Shown: piece by piece, positions 16,496-25,812 of the stretch
Position numbering within the stretch: position 1 is the stretch's first letter
How the letters are laid out: each line of letters starts with the position of its first letter
Notes under the pieces: model-generated
The model's database searches: none
What the model was told of the DNA's origin: nothing
What the model saw: only the letters and a program-made list of their open reading frames with translations
Assembly (NCBI RefSeq): GCF_019970045.1
Contig: NZ_JAHXYI010000013.1
Location: forward strand, 1-64,000
Direction of reading: 5' to 3'
From: Chryseobacterium sp. GVT01B
Lineage (GTDB): Bacteria; Bacteroidota; Bacteroidia; Flavobacteriales; Weeksellaceae
DNA: 64,000 bases
Position numbers and translations under genes: made by a program

Positions 16496-16659
16496 ATTAA
16501 TGTTTATGATTTCAATTGGCGATTTCTTCTGGCTAACTCTTGATTAATTACTTGAATGAATATCTGATTTAGAAACTCCTATTGAGTCACATTTATTTAA
16601 TTATTGTTTAATTCGAACCTATTAGGATTAATTATTTACTTATGTATTTTGAATATAAC

Positions 16660-17892
16660 TTATATTATTTCTGCTATGCTTTGAATAAAACCACATAGAT
16701 CATCCTCTTTATTCAGACCAATCTTTTGTTTTAACCTGTACTTTGTTACTCTTACGGTTTTAGGATCTACTTTTAAAATATTTGAGATCTGAAAATTGTT
16801 CATATTAAGATAAATATAAGCAGCATATTTCAAATCCAAATGTGTAAGTTTATTTTTAGAAATTTTTTGAATTCTATTGAAGAAGTTAGGATGAACTTCT
16901 TTTGCCATAAGCTGAAGCTCATTGAAATCGTGATCTTTCAACTGGTCTTCTTTTAATATCTTTTTAAGATGAATGTTATTGTTTTCTATATTATTCTTTA
17001 GCTCGTTAAGTACCACGTTTTTGGAATTGAGCTGAAGCGATGTTACGATAGTCTGTTTTTGCAATCTTTCACTTTGTAGCGTCAATATCCGATATTGTTC
17101 TTTAAGGTATTCCTTTTCTGTAGTGAGAAGATTTGTATTGTGTCTATTAATCTTTTGCTTGTACTGTAAAGTAAATATCAAAAAAAGAATTCCTGCTCCA
17201 GAAAATAAGGTCATAATAAGAAAGGTGTATTTTTGTTTTATATCTCTTTTATTTTTTGCAATCAATTCTTTGATGAGTTGGTTTTTCTGATTAATATGAT
17301 AGAAAATTTCCAGTGATTTGTTATCACTTTCTACATCAATCAAAAGTGGAATTTCTGATTCTACAGCATATTCAACAGCTTTTATGGAGGTTTCTTTTAT
17401 ATCTTTTAAATTCTTTCCTTCATTACTATTAGTATTGATCAAGTATTTAGCTTTAAGATTATAAAACATACTGATCAGAAATTTTTCATTTTTTAAACCT
17501 TTGAGAATTGCAAAACCGTTGTCATAATCCTGTAAAAATAAGTCAAACTCTTTTCTACCCAGATGATATTTTGCATAACCATACTCTACATATGCCAGAT
17601 CTAATGACCTTTTTGTCTTTTTGGCAATTTCATTTGCATCTTTTAATAACTCCATTCTTTCTTGCGATTGATGTAAAGCGTCATAATGTAAGGATAATCC
17701 TATATAACCAATCACCTTTTTGGAGTCATCAGAGGAATGAATAAAGTTTTCATCTATTATACGTTCTGCCTTATCAAACTTATTATATTTAAGATAACAC
17801 ATTACTGATTTCATATCCTGATTTGAATCAGTTTGGGCATTTGTAATAAAAAAGGCAAATAAAGAGATAAATAAAAAAAATGTTTTCATCAT
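16660..17892 (-). CDS. Membrane-bound TPR protein with C-terminal LuxR-type HTH
   Basis: 410 aa. Signal peptide or first membrane segment (I-T-N-A-Q), then TPR-like helical repeats in the periplasm (about 25-190). One transmembrane helix follows (about 215-235, F-L-I-M-T-L-F-S-G-A-G), a cytoplasmic coiled coil (about 240-330), and a C-terminal HTH with L-D-L-K-Y-A-A-Y-I-Y-L-N and V-D-P-K-T-V-R-V-T-K-Y-R-L-K. This layout is common in Flavobacteriia and suggests a one-component regulator that senses in the periplasm and binds DNA while membrane-bound. ATG ATG start; the second ATG is equally possible. It is downstream of the kinase operon on the same strand, separated by a terminator. Confidence 0.85.
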   Translation of the reverse strand: MMKTFFLFISLFAFFITNAQTDSNQDMKSVMCYLKYNKFDKAERIIDENFIHSSDDSKKVIGYIGLSLHYDALHQSQERMELLKDANEIAKKTKRSLDLAYVEYGYAKYHLGRKEFDLFLQDYDNGFAILKGLKNEKFLISMFYNLKAKYLINTNSNEGKNLKDIKETSIKAVEYAVESEIPLLIDVESDNKSLEIFYHINQKNQLIKELIAKNKRDIKQKYTFLIMTLFSGAGILFLIFTLQYKQKINRHNTNLLTTEKEYLKEQYRILTLQSERLQKQTIVTSLQLNSKNVVLNELKNNIENNNIHLKKILKEDQLKDHDFNELQLMAKEVHPNFFNRIQKISKNKLTHLDLKYAAYIYLNMNNFQISNILKVDPKTVRVTKYRLKQKIGLNKEDDLCGFIQSIAEII

Positions 17893-18232
17893 TGATAATG
17901 CTAAATCTTTTTAAGAAAATGTATGTTTTATTATTGGTTTATGGATAAGGGGTTATCATTGAGACTCTTGCTGTGAGGGTCAATTAATTCAAACTCCATT
18001 TTTACCTGAAGTCTTATAAACAGAGAGTTTTGTGATTATTGTTTGTTTTAACTGAAAATTTTTCAGCACACCAATTGGGCGAGAAGAAGATGTTTTACAA
18101 TTGGTATATAAATTTAGTAGACAAATGTAATAAGATGTTTTTTATTATTTACCGGATTAATCGTAGTATTATTACGGATATATAGTCATTTTAATATTAA
18201 AATTAAATAGAAGTTTATCTGAAAAGAGCTCT
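17893..18232 (-). other. Intergenic region upstream of the TPR-HTH regulator
   Basis: About 340 bp without a gene, containing the terminator of the upstream operon at its right end and presumably the promoter of the 17892 gene. Nothing else is recognisable. Confidence 0.6.
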
Positions 18233-18263
18233 AAAAAAAGCCGGTTAATAATAACCGGCTTTT
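18233..18263 (-). terminator. Terminator of the kinase/response-regulator operon
   Basis: Stem AGCCGGTTA/TAACCGGCT with a run of seven T on the minus strand; a shorter T-run on the plus strand makes it weakly bidirectional. Confidence 0.85.
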
Positions 18264-18268
18264 CTGTA

Positions 18269-18901
18269 TTAAGTGTAATACTTGTTGTGGAGATGTACTA
18301 ATTCTGCGATCGAATGGACATTGAGTTTTTTAAATATTCTTAGCTTGTGGGTACTTACCGTGGACATGTGAATATTGAGAACATTAGATATTTCGAGAAT
18401 ACCGTTTCCATCCACGAGCCGATGATAGATTTCCGCTTCCCTTTCAGAAAGCATATCCAAAGGTCTGGACACTTTGCTGGAAGGATTAAAATCATTATTT
18501 ATTACTTCATGCAGTAATGCCTGTGGATAGTAATATCCTGAAGTAAAAATAGAGTTTACTGCTTCAATAATCTTGATGTCTTCACAGGATTTATTTAAGT
18601 ATCCGTTAGCTCCTGCAGATAGATAAGATATTGCCTGGCTTTCTTTATGACTTGTAAAAATAAGAATATTGATGTCGTCCTGTATTTTTCTTATATCCCT
18701 TATCATATGCTCGAAAGTACTTCCTGGCATTTCGAGGTCAAGAATTAACATGTCATAGTCCTTTTCATTTAATTTCTCAAGAACTTCATGAAAGCTTTCT
18801 GCATGGTCAATACTAAAATCGGGATGGACGCCTTCAATAATTATAGCAGTGCCCATTCTTACGACATAGTGATCGTCTGCTATCAGAATGTTTTTTTTCA
18901 T
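18269..18901 (-). CDS. LuxR/NarL-family response regulator
   Basis: 210 aa. Receiver domain: acidic pair I-A-D-D-H at the N-terminus, phosphoacceptor Asp in L-I-L-D-L-E-M-P near residue 54, Thr in I-F-T-S-H and Lys in Y-L-N-K-S. The C-terminal LuxR-type HTH reads L-S-E-R-E-A-E-I-Y and S-T-V-S-T-H-K-L-R-I-F-K-K-L-N-V. It lies 12 bp after the stop of the propeller kinase gene, so the two form a cognate pair in one operon with the kinase first. It should bind DNA when phosphorylated. Targets are unknown; it is a weaker alternative candidate for the direct-repeat sites described in the findings. Confidence 0.92.
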   Translation of the reverse strand: MKKNILIADDHYVVRMGTAIIIEGVHPDFSIDHAESFHEVLEKLNEKDYDMLILDLEMPGSTFEHMIRDIRKIQDDINILIFTSHKESQAISYLSAGANGYLNKSCEDIKIIEAVNSIFTSGYYYPQALLHEVINNDFNPSSKVSRPLDMLSEREAEIYHRLVDGNGILEISNVLNIHMSTVSTHKLRIFKKLNVHSIAELVHLHNKYYT

Positions 18902-18913
18902 AATGTCAAATTT

Positions 18914-21889
18914 TTAATTAGGTATTTTAATTTCTATTTTAGTTCCTTGTGGAGTATTATTGTTAAAGGTTATTTGTGATTTAATTTTTTCAATCAAAAG
19001 AAGCACAAACTTAAGACCATAGCCTGATCCTTTTTTCTGTAACTGAACATCTTCAATCAAAATCGAATGGAGGTTGTTATAATAGTAAATTTGTTCAGGT
19101 GACATACCGTTCCCATCATCGGTGATCTGAATATAAATAAATGAATTATCATAAGTCATTTCAATTAGAATGTGCCCGTCAATGGTATTTTTTACAGCAT
19201 TGTCAATGATATTATGAATGATTGCCGCCAATACCGATTTATTGGTTTGTATATACAGTTCATCTTTTGGGTTGAATGTAATAGTGGTATTATTGTCCTG
19301 TGCAATATTTTCAAAAAATACTTTTTTCTCCATAAGGAGGTCGTTTAAAAGGTATGAAACAGTTTCTTCTACTGTATTAGTAAAGAGAAATGCATAGTTA
19401 CCCAGCTCAAGGGTAAAGCGATACAGCAATTCTGAAGATTTATGTATGCTATGGAAATACTTTTTTTGGATTTCCAGACTATCTGTGTCATTGAGTTTTT
19501 TAGAAAGATGGGAGAGATGTTTTATCGGAGTTGCTATATCATGAGAGATTGCTTCTATAAGCTTCTCACGAATGATATTACTACTATTAATTTCCTCTTT
19601 TTGAGCATCAATTTCTGTATTGGCTTTCGCTAAAAGTTCATTTTTTGATTTAAACCGCCTTTCATTGAATTTAACTACTAAAAATGCTAAAAAGAGAGAA
19701 GTAGCAATGACTGCTATTTTAAAATATTGACTTTGATAAAAAAAGAAACCAATTTTTACATCGACTGTCTTATAAATATAATTATTATTAGCATCCAGAT
19801 AACGAAATATGACCTTGTGGTTTCCTGGTGTCAATTTTCCGACTGTATGTTTTCTATGTACCCCCAAATCTATCCATTTACCATTGTCCACTGCTACATG
19901 TAGATCTACATTATTAAAATTATTGAAATAAGGAAAATCCACAAATATCTCTAGGACATTAAAATCGTTGTTGGGAATATTGAGGATATTATTTTTAATA
20001 GTTATCTGATGACCATCCAGATGAGCTCGGTCAATATAAAAATCAGTGGACTTCAGGTAGAAAGATTTGACTTTGTCTGGTCTGAAAAAAACAAGACCGT
20101 TCATCGATGGAAATACCATTTGCCCATTGCTTAGAATATTCCCGTTAGGATTTCCACCTCCATTAAATTCATTAGTAGGTAAGCCGTCTTGGTCAGTGTA
20201 TCGGTAGTAACCAACGGACTTATTCAAGTGTTTAGAAAACTGCAGGAGATTTTGAATCCTGACTTTAAAAAGGCCATTATTTGTAGAAATCCATAAATTT
20301 TGCATATGATCTTCTAAAATAGTGTGTGGGTCGAGTAAATAGGAGTTTTCATCTACTGGCATACGGACTGTCATGTTTTTCCTTAGAAGATAAAAACCAT
20401 GATTTTTCGTTAAAATCCAGATATTCCGATCAGAGGTCTGTATTATTCTTTTGCTATGATAATTTAAAATTTTTTTAATTTCTTTTTTTGATGAATCCCC
20501 TATGTAAAGTCCATCAAACCCAGCAATAAGAAGTTGCTGATTATTGTATTTTTTCACATCGTAAATTGGATAATTAAAGTAAAAGAGTGGAGTCGTTTTT
20601 TGGAGATTATCATCGTATTTAGCAAGATAGTATTTGTTATTTTTTATGTATGTAAGGTATATTTGTTCATCTTTGTTAAATATGACATCAATTTCCTCAT
20701 GTGCAGGAACTTTTACACTTTTATTATAGTTGTATTTTCTAAGCCGTTTATAAAGCATACCATTTTTGATAAAAAATATATCTTTTGCGTTATTGATCGC
20801 CAATGAATATTTTTTATAATCATGGTACATATCTTTATTATCTGGTCTGCGGGGGGTAATAATCTGAGATGTGCTGTCATAAATATTTCCTTGCGGAGTC
20901 ATTACACTGTTACTATTAAACGGAAGCGTTGAATAAAAAACATTGCTGTCAAATGCTGATTCTGTGACTGGAGAACTGAATTGAGGAATTGTAATGACAA
21001 AAAGACCTCTTGCTGAACTTCCTAAGAATAAATGTTGGCTTTTCTCATCATAGACCATTGATTTGATTGTGAGAGCTTTGAATTTTTTAATTAGGTTAGG
21101 TATTATGGTAATTTTTTCCGCTCCAAGCTTATCATCTTTATAAGTACTTTTATAAATAATGTCTTTATTGATGATATATACCTTCTGATTGCCCTGGCTC
21201 CAGTAGATAATACTTTCAGGATCTGTATATATAGAGCTGCACTCAATCTGTGAAAATTGCCCGTTATTGATTTTTAAAATTTTTTTCTGACCGGAAATGG
21301 AGACAAAAACAGTGTTATTATGCATGAACATATTTTTCCATAATCTCATGTTAAAGGGAGCTTTCATTTTCTTTCCAGTATTGGTTAATGGATCATGAAT
21401 GGTTATAAGATTGTTCCCAATAAAGTAGATATATTTACCTATGTTAATAAATAGAAACTCTCTGTCCATTCTAGGGGTGATTGCATTATTTTTATTATAA
21501 AGTGCATATTTTACTCCATTATAAATGGTCGTGGTTTTTAAGTATTTTGTAAACCAGACCTTTTCTTGAGGCACTCGTTTAGAGATTAATAAAGTTGTAC
21601 TTCCCTGTTCGTCAACATTGAAAATAGTATCTTTTTCTATATTCCCCCAAAAATTTCTATATCTCTGTTTGTTATATTGTTCATCTGTTGTCACAAATTG
21701 ACTTCCGTCAAAGCGGGTAATTCCGTTTTCAGTTGCAATCCAGAGAAAACCATACTTATCAGTGATGATATCTTTGACACTATTTTGTGGAAGACCATTT
21801 TCAGTAGTATAGTTTTGCCATACAAGATCAGTCTGAGCGTACAGGGCAAAATAATTGAGTAATAAAATAAATATAAGTTTACCTTTCAT
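18914..21889 (-). CDS. Two-component sensor histidine kinase with periplasmic propeller and Y_Y_Y domain
   Basis: 991 aa. Signal peptide ending A-L-Y-A-Q; a large periplasmic beta-propeller region (about 20-600) with regulator-propeller repeats such as Q-N-S-V-K-D-I-I-T-D-K-Y-G-F-L-W-I-A-T and N-L-W-I-S-T-N-N-G-L. A Y_Y_Y-type domain (about 620-715), one membrane helix (about 720-740) and a short coiled coil follow. The kinase core has the H-box S-H-D-I-A-T-P-I (about 775), the N-box I-I-D-N-A-V-K-N, and glycine motifs D-D-G-N-G-M and G-S-G-Y-G-L. All catalytic motifs are present. Unlike the longer hybrid kinases of this class, it has no fused receiver; the regulator is the next gene. Confidence 0.9.
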   Translation of the reverse strand: MKGKLIFILLLNYFALYAQTDLVWQNYTTENGLPQNSVKDIITDKYGFLWIATENGITRFDGSQFVTTDEQYNKQRYRNFWGNIEKDTIFNVDEQGSTTLLISKRVPQEKVWFTKYLKTTTIYNGVKYALYNKNNAITPRMDREFLFINIGKYIYFIGNNLITIHDPLTNTGKKMKAPFNMRLWKNMFMHNNTVFVSISGQKKILKINNGQFSQIECSSIYTDPESIIYWSQGNQKVYIINKDIIYKSTYKDDKLGAEKITIIPNLIKKFKALTIKSMVYDEKSQHLFLGSSARGLFVITIPQFSSPVTESAFDSNVFYSTLPFNSNSVMTPQGNIYDSTSQIITPRRPDNKDMYHDYKKYSLAINNAKDIFFIKNGMLYKRLRKYNYNKSVKVPAHEEIDVIFNKDEQIYLTYIKNNKYYLAKYDDNLQKTTPLFYFNYPIYDVKKYNNQQLLIAGFDGLYIGDSSKKEIKKILNYHSKRIIQTSDRNIWILTKNHGFYLLRKNMTVRMPVDENSYLLDPHTILEDHMQNLWISTNNGLFKVRIQNLLQFSKHLNKSVGYYRYTDQDGLPTNEFNGGGNPNGNILSNGQMVFPSMNGLVFFRPDKVKSFYLKSTDFYIDRAHLDGHQITIKNNILNIPNNDFNVLEIFVDFPYFNNFNNVDLHVAVDNGKWIDLGVHRKHTVGKLTPGNHKVIFRYLDANNNYIYKTVDVKIGFFFYQSQYFKIAVIATSLFLAFLVVKFNERRFKSKNELLAKANTEIDAQKEEINSSNIIREKLIEAISHDIATPIKHLSHLSKKLNDTDSLEIQKKYFHSIHKSSELLYRFTLELGNYAFLFTNTVEETVSYLLNDLLMEKKVFFENIAQDNNTTITFNPKDELYIQTNKSVLAAIIHNIIDNAVKNTIDGHILIEMTYDNSFIYIQITDDGNGMSPEQIYYYNNLHSILIEDVQLQKKGSGYGLKFVLLLIEKIKSQITFNNNTPQGTKIEIKIPN

Positions 21890-22459
21890 ACTTAATATAT
21901 TTGGTTTTCATTTAAATATTTAACGCGGTTATTAGTATTTGTAGAATAAAATTCGTTTTTGATGAATTTTATTTTTTGGCTCCGAATTTATGAATATTTT
22001 AAAAAAATAAATTATTTGTATTTAATTTTCTTAATATTATATTAAAATATAATAATATTCGTAATATTGTTATGTATATTTTAATTCTCTATTTGGTGAA
22101 TATTTTAAGTGTTATTGCTTTTTTTGTTAAAAATTTTCACAAAATAATTGAATATGTTGAATTACTGATTGGATTTATTTAATAATTTGTAATTCCTGAT
22201 AAGAATAACGGTGTATAACACCTCCAGTTATTAGGGTGAATAGTAGATATTTTCTCATCTCGTCTTTATTTATACAAATGTAGGTCATAGAATTATCTTG
22301 TTGTGTAGTTTTACATTTCAACAAGCATAGTATTATGTTTCATTTTGTATAGATTTAGATCTATATCAATGTGTATAGTGTAGTTTTTTTATTATAAGCT
22401 AGCTTTATTCCTTTACTATATTCAAGATTATTGAAGATAAAACGTATTGTAGTTATAAT
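21890..22459. other. Gene-free region between divergent units
   Basis: AT-rich. Minus-strand promoter of the kinase operon is expected near 21950-22100. On the minus strand near 22284-22313 there is an AAAACTACA plus ATGACC pair that resembles the direct repeats, but no TAnnTTTG box lies at the usual distance. A small GGTGT/ACACC hairpin is at 22210-22222. No ORF is credible. Confidence 0.5.
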
Positions 22460-22527
22460 TCTGCATTTTTATAGCGATAAAACTATAGTGTATACTATTG
22501 TATAATTTTCTAATAAATGTAAATTTA
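22460..22527 (+). promoter_or_regulatory. Direct-repeat promoter 5, for the 22643 gene
   Basis: TCTGCA (22460, weak) and ACTATA (22482), 22 bp apart, 60 and 38 bp before TAAATTTA (22520-22527). The leader to the ATG is about 110 nt. Confidence 0.5.
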
Positions 22528-22642
22528 GATTGTGAAAATAATAATAGCCATGTAATAAAAATATGTTCAGAAATCAAAAGAATTGCTGGACATTAGGTTT
22601 AATATGAAATGGCTTATGGTTTAAAATTACAACGATAAAGTT

Positions 22643-23068
22643 ATGAATATTAAAAACATTATATCAAAAGAAAACGGGAAGACTATAGTGTTTTATAAGT
22701 ATGGGGCTTCTTGGATCGCCTATGAGCAAAGTGCGTACTGTTTATGGCAAACAGGTGAGTATGTTCCTGAAATAAGGCATATGAAGTATCTTAGAAAACA
22801 TGTTGTCAGTATTAACTTCCGAAGTGTGCTTCTGCCTGAAATTATCAATAAACTATCGACTTTCGGTTTAATAGAGGTGAAGAAAGATCGCGTTCAGATT
22901 ATTTTAAACAAAAATGTGAATGAACGACATTTTATAAATTGGAAGGAAAGTATTTATTACAGAAATCTAAAGGAAAATGTTCTTTCCTTCTCACTAGAAA
23001 CAAAAACCTCAGTAGAAGCTTACCAGTTTTTACGAAAAGTCCAGCAAAACCTTAATAATCATTTGTAG
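22643..23068 (+). CDS. Small protein resembling the MutS N-terminal domain I
   Basis: 141 aa, no signal peptide. The core N-G-K-T-I-V-F-Y-K-Y-G then S-W-I-A-Y-E-Q-S-A-Y and V-V-S-I-N-F-R has the order found in stand-alone MutS-domain-I-like proteins of Bacteroidota, some of which are encoded beside reverse transcriptases of diversity-generating retroelements. No reverse transcriptase is encoded here. The C-terminal 45 residues are helical (F-L-R-K-V-Q-Q-N-L). The assignment rests on motif memory only. It is a single gene under direct-repeat promoter 5. Confidence 0.6.
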   Translation: MNIKNIISKENGKTIVFYKYGASWIAYEQSAYCLWQTGEYVPEIRHMKYLRKHVVSINFRSVLLPEIINKLSTFGLIEVKKDRVQIILNKNVNERHFINWKESIYYRNLKENVLSFSLETKTSVEAYQFLRKVQQNLNNHL

Positions 23069-23223
23069 ATTTTAAATCAATCACTTACAATTATATTATC
23101 AATGTTTCGCCATTTCTTTACAAAAGGAAATGGTTTTATTTTAATATGTTGATATTAAGTTGTTTAATAAAATATTTAAAACTATAATTTGCTGTGAACA
23201 ATAATTCCGTTTGTAATGAAAAA

Positions 23224-23291
23224 ACTATATGTTATTCAAGATAATGCTACAGCTTTTGGTGAAAGCAATCACAATTTTGTTCTTATGTTTG
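23224..23291 (+). promoter_or_regulatory. Direct-repeat promoter 6
   Basis: ACTATA (23224) and GCTACA (23246) at exactly 60 and 38 bp before TATGTTTG (23284-23291). Confidence 0.6.
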
Positions 23292-23297
23292 TAGAAC

Positions 23298-23382
23298 AGA
23301 TTTTAATTCATTTTTAGCAAAGTGATGAGAAAAATGATCAAGTTCCCTCACAGGGTTTTATACCTAAAGCCCTGTATTTTTT
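23298..23382 (+). ncRNA. Candidate small RNA from direct-repeat promoter 6
   Basis: About 85 nt with no credible ORF, from the -7 box at 23284 to the terminator at 23351-23382. Confidence 0.45.
23351..23382 (+). terminator. Terminator of the 23298 unit
   Basis: 10-bp stem CAGGGTTTTA/TAAAGCCCTG with one wobble pair, 4-nt loop, T-rich tail. Confidence 0.8.
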
Positions 23383-23561
23383 CTATAATAAAAACTTTTA
23401 TTTTCATAATTCATTTAATTAAGGAATTCAGATTATAGTTTGTTTAAACATCTGGGTTCCTTTTTATCTGTTTATATACGATTTCTATATAACCCAGATG
23501 AAAATTCATTCGTTTATAAATATCTACGAGATTAGCTTTATTTTTATGATGTCATAAAATA

Positions 23562-23629
23562 ACTACGTAAAATTCTAGTTAATGCTACAATACTTTGTAC
23601 GCATTGTGAAAATTTTGTTTCTACTTTTG
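23562..23629 (+). promoter_or_regulatory. Direct-repeat promoter 7
   Basis: ACTACG (23562) and GCTACA (23584) at exactly 60 and 38 bp before TACTTTTG (23622-23629). AATGCTACA is shared with promoter 6, 338 bp upstream. Confidence 0.6.
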
Positions 23630-23635
23630 TGATGA

Positions 23636-23721
23636 ACATTTTTTACACGCTAATTTTTTGCTAAACATTTAAAAGTTATGTTGCTTAACAAGGGCCTGGA
23701 ATGTAGGACCCTGTATTTTTT
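23636..23721 (+). ncRNA. Candidate small RNA from direct-repeat promoter 7
   Basis: About 85 nt, no credible ORF, ending in the hairpin AGGGCCT/AGGACCCT (one bulge) with T7 at 23691-23721. It shares TTTACACGCTA with the unit at 5541. The region 23722-24024 before the astacin gene shows only a TACATTTA box at 23818 that could be its promoter. Confidence 0.45.
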
Positions 23722-24024
23722 TATTTAGATACTAAATAAAGCAGCTGCAAATAGCGATTGGTGTGATGCGGAATTTAATGGTTTTATCCGCAAAGAAAAG
23801 TCATAAATATTGTTATGTACATTTAGTTACATATTCAATCTTCTGCTTTAAATTTTTTCATAAAAACTTAATAATCACAGCCACATGCCGGGTATTGAAC
23901 AGATTTAATAACATGTGTTATCTGTAAGATTATGGCTGCTGGAAATCTAATGATGGATATAACTGGAAAATTAATAATTCATGATGTATGGTCTATCATA
24001 GAAACCATTTAAAAATAAATAGAT

Positions 24025-25791
24025 ATGAAACGCTTGCTATTAGTAGTTGTAGGTATTATTATGTTTTCTTGTAAAGAAGATGATTTTCAAACCGGGACAC
24101 AGAATCTGCTGTATGAGAGAGGAGAAGGATTGGTTAATGTTGATTACAGAGGCAGGAAGCTTAACGCATGGCGAAATAATGAAGGTGATTACATTGTCGG
24201 AGATGATATGATTCTTTTTAACAATGAGGTTACAGAGGTGTCTAATTTGGATATATCAAATAAGTTTGCTGCTGCAGATTGGGATCAGATTCTTGACATT
24301 AATGTAACGTTGTGGCCAAAAGGACCCATTAGTTTCAAAGTTGATCCTGCTTTTTCGAATTCAGAATTAGTCCTAATAAATAAGGCTGTCCAACACTGGA
24401 ATGACAAAACCAATCTGCTTTTTGTTCAGGTTCCCGGTAATGAAAAAGTCTATTTCAAAAAAGTTGATTCTGGTTGCAGAGCTACTGTAGGGTACCCGCT
24501 AAAAGGAGGGAAGAGTACTGTTGATGTCAGCCCAACATGTGATTTGCAGAGTATTATTCATGAAATAGGTCATGTCGCCGGTTTAATCCATGAACATCAA
24601 AAAACAAGCAGAAATGATTATATTATCATGAAACCGGAAACTTTTAATTTTATAAAAAGCAATTATAACTCTTCTGTATATCAGACTATCGTTGACAATT
24701 TAAAAATAGAACGATCGAACCTTGGAGATCCTTTTATATTTGACATGCAATCCTCGATGATGTATGGCTCCTATCCAAGAAATAACATTGCTTTGAGAGA
24801 TCTTTTAATAAGTAAATCTCTTCCATTTTATACAAAAAAGGACGGAAGCATCGTAGAACGTCCTGTCTTAGGCCTAACAACAAAAGATATAATGCTTGTT
24901 CATCATTATTACAGCCAAAAACTTATTTTGAGAAATGTTGATTATAATGTTGTCAGGGTAAAAATTAGGCTAGAGGGGAGTGATCCCGGTATTGTGACTT
25001 TAAATCCTGAAGAGGAAATTGTGTTGTATTATGATCCTCAAAAAAATAAATATACTTATAAAGGTCACATTGTACAGCAGGTAGGACTCAATAATGGAAA
25101 TGACGTTACCAATTATATGAAGTTCAGTTGGTCGGGATCCAATGATATTCGGTATTTTATCAAAGTATCCGACCCAATGGATACTGATGGTTCAATGATA
25201 TTGGTTAAAGATTATACACATCCGGAGAATGCGGTTTATTACCATTTCACCAATAGAGATGGTATAGATGGAGGCAGTGGTAAGGCAATCGTGGAAGCTT
25301 CTAAAAAAGATGACTATTCTTCCTATATCTATTTAAAACGGTGGAATTCAAATATTAGTACAGATGGAAAAATACATTCATTTGATAAATATACTCCCAG
25401 CACTTTAAAAATAAGAAATATTAATTATGCTACCCTAGGTAATATCGTTATGAAATTTACAGACTGTTCCAATAAAAAAATTTCGTTGGCGCCTGGACAA
25501 AGCATTGCACTGGATTACACAGCAAATGGTTTTGCTTACGGTGGTTGCAAGCTTAAACAGATAGATTTCAATGATGGTGGTTCAAGTGATGATCTCAACT
25601 TTAGCCAATCATCCTATTCAGGTGAGGTAACATATCAGGGATCTTCGCCCTATATGACAACAATCATAGACCAGAACAGCGCGTATATTTATGGTACTGT
25701 AGATGCTGACGGGATCGATGGGAAAGGAGCTAATGTTCAACTTGATGCTTATGCAGCACAAGGGACGATGTTTATAGACATCCGAAAATAA
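24025..25791 (+). CDS. Astacin-family (M12A) zinc metalloprotease lipoprotein
   Basis: 588 aa. Lipoprotein signal ending I-M-F-S-C (Cys about residue 16). Catalytic domain about 80-300: zinc motif H-E-I-G-H-V-A-G-L-I-H-E (residues 179-190, the full H-E-x-x-H-x-x-G-x-x-H-E) and the Met-turn S-S-M-M-Y-G with the astacin Tyr. After it come two tandem copies of a C-terminal beta module, about 297-435 and 450-588. Each starts L-R-N-V-D-Y or I-R-N-I-N-Y and ends near D-G-I-D-G. These may bind substrate or surface. It is probably displayed on the outer membrane as a protease. The next gene, an outer-membrane barrel, starts 21 bp later. Confidence 0.9.
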   Translation: MKRLLLVVVGIIMFSCKEDDFQTGTQNLLYERGEGLVNVDYRGRKLNAWRNNEGDYIVGDDMILFNNEVTEVSNLDISNKFAAADWDQILDINVTLWPKGPISFKVDPAFSNSELVLINKAVQHWNDKTNLLFVQVPGNEKVYFKKVDSGCRATVGYPLKGGKSTVDVSPTCDLQSIIHEIGHVAGLIHEHQKTSRNDYIIMKPETFNFIKSNYNSSVYQTIVDNLKIERSNLGDPFIFDMQSSMMYGSYPRNNIALRDLLISKSLPFYTKKDGSIVERPVLGLTTKDIMLVHHYYSQKLILRNVDYNVVRVKIRLEGSDPGIVTLNPEEEIVLYYDPQKNKYTYKGHIVQQVGLNNGNDVTNYMKFSWSGSNDIRYFIKVSDPMDTDGSMILVKDYTHPENAVYYHFTNRDGIDGGSGKAIVEASKKDDYSSYIYLKRWNSNISTDGKIHSFDKYTPSTLKIRNINYATLGNIVMKFTDCSNKKISLAPGQSIALDYTANGFAYGGCKLKQIDFNDGGSSDDLNFSQSSYSGEVTYQGSSPYMTTIIDQNSAYIYGTVDADGIDGKGANVQLDAYAAQGTMFIDIRK

Positions 25792-25812
25792 ATCAGTTTA
25801 ATCTACATTTAT

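Noticed and set aside
22284..22313. Minus-strand copy of the direct-repeat site upstream of the kinase operon
   Set aside because: Repeats are present but no TAnnTTTG box lies 38 bp from the proximal one (only TATCTACT), so it was not counted with the fifteen.
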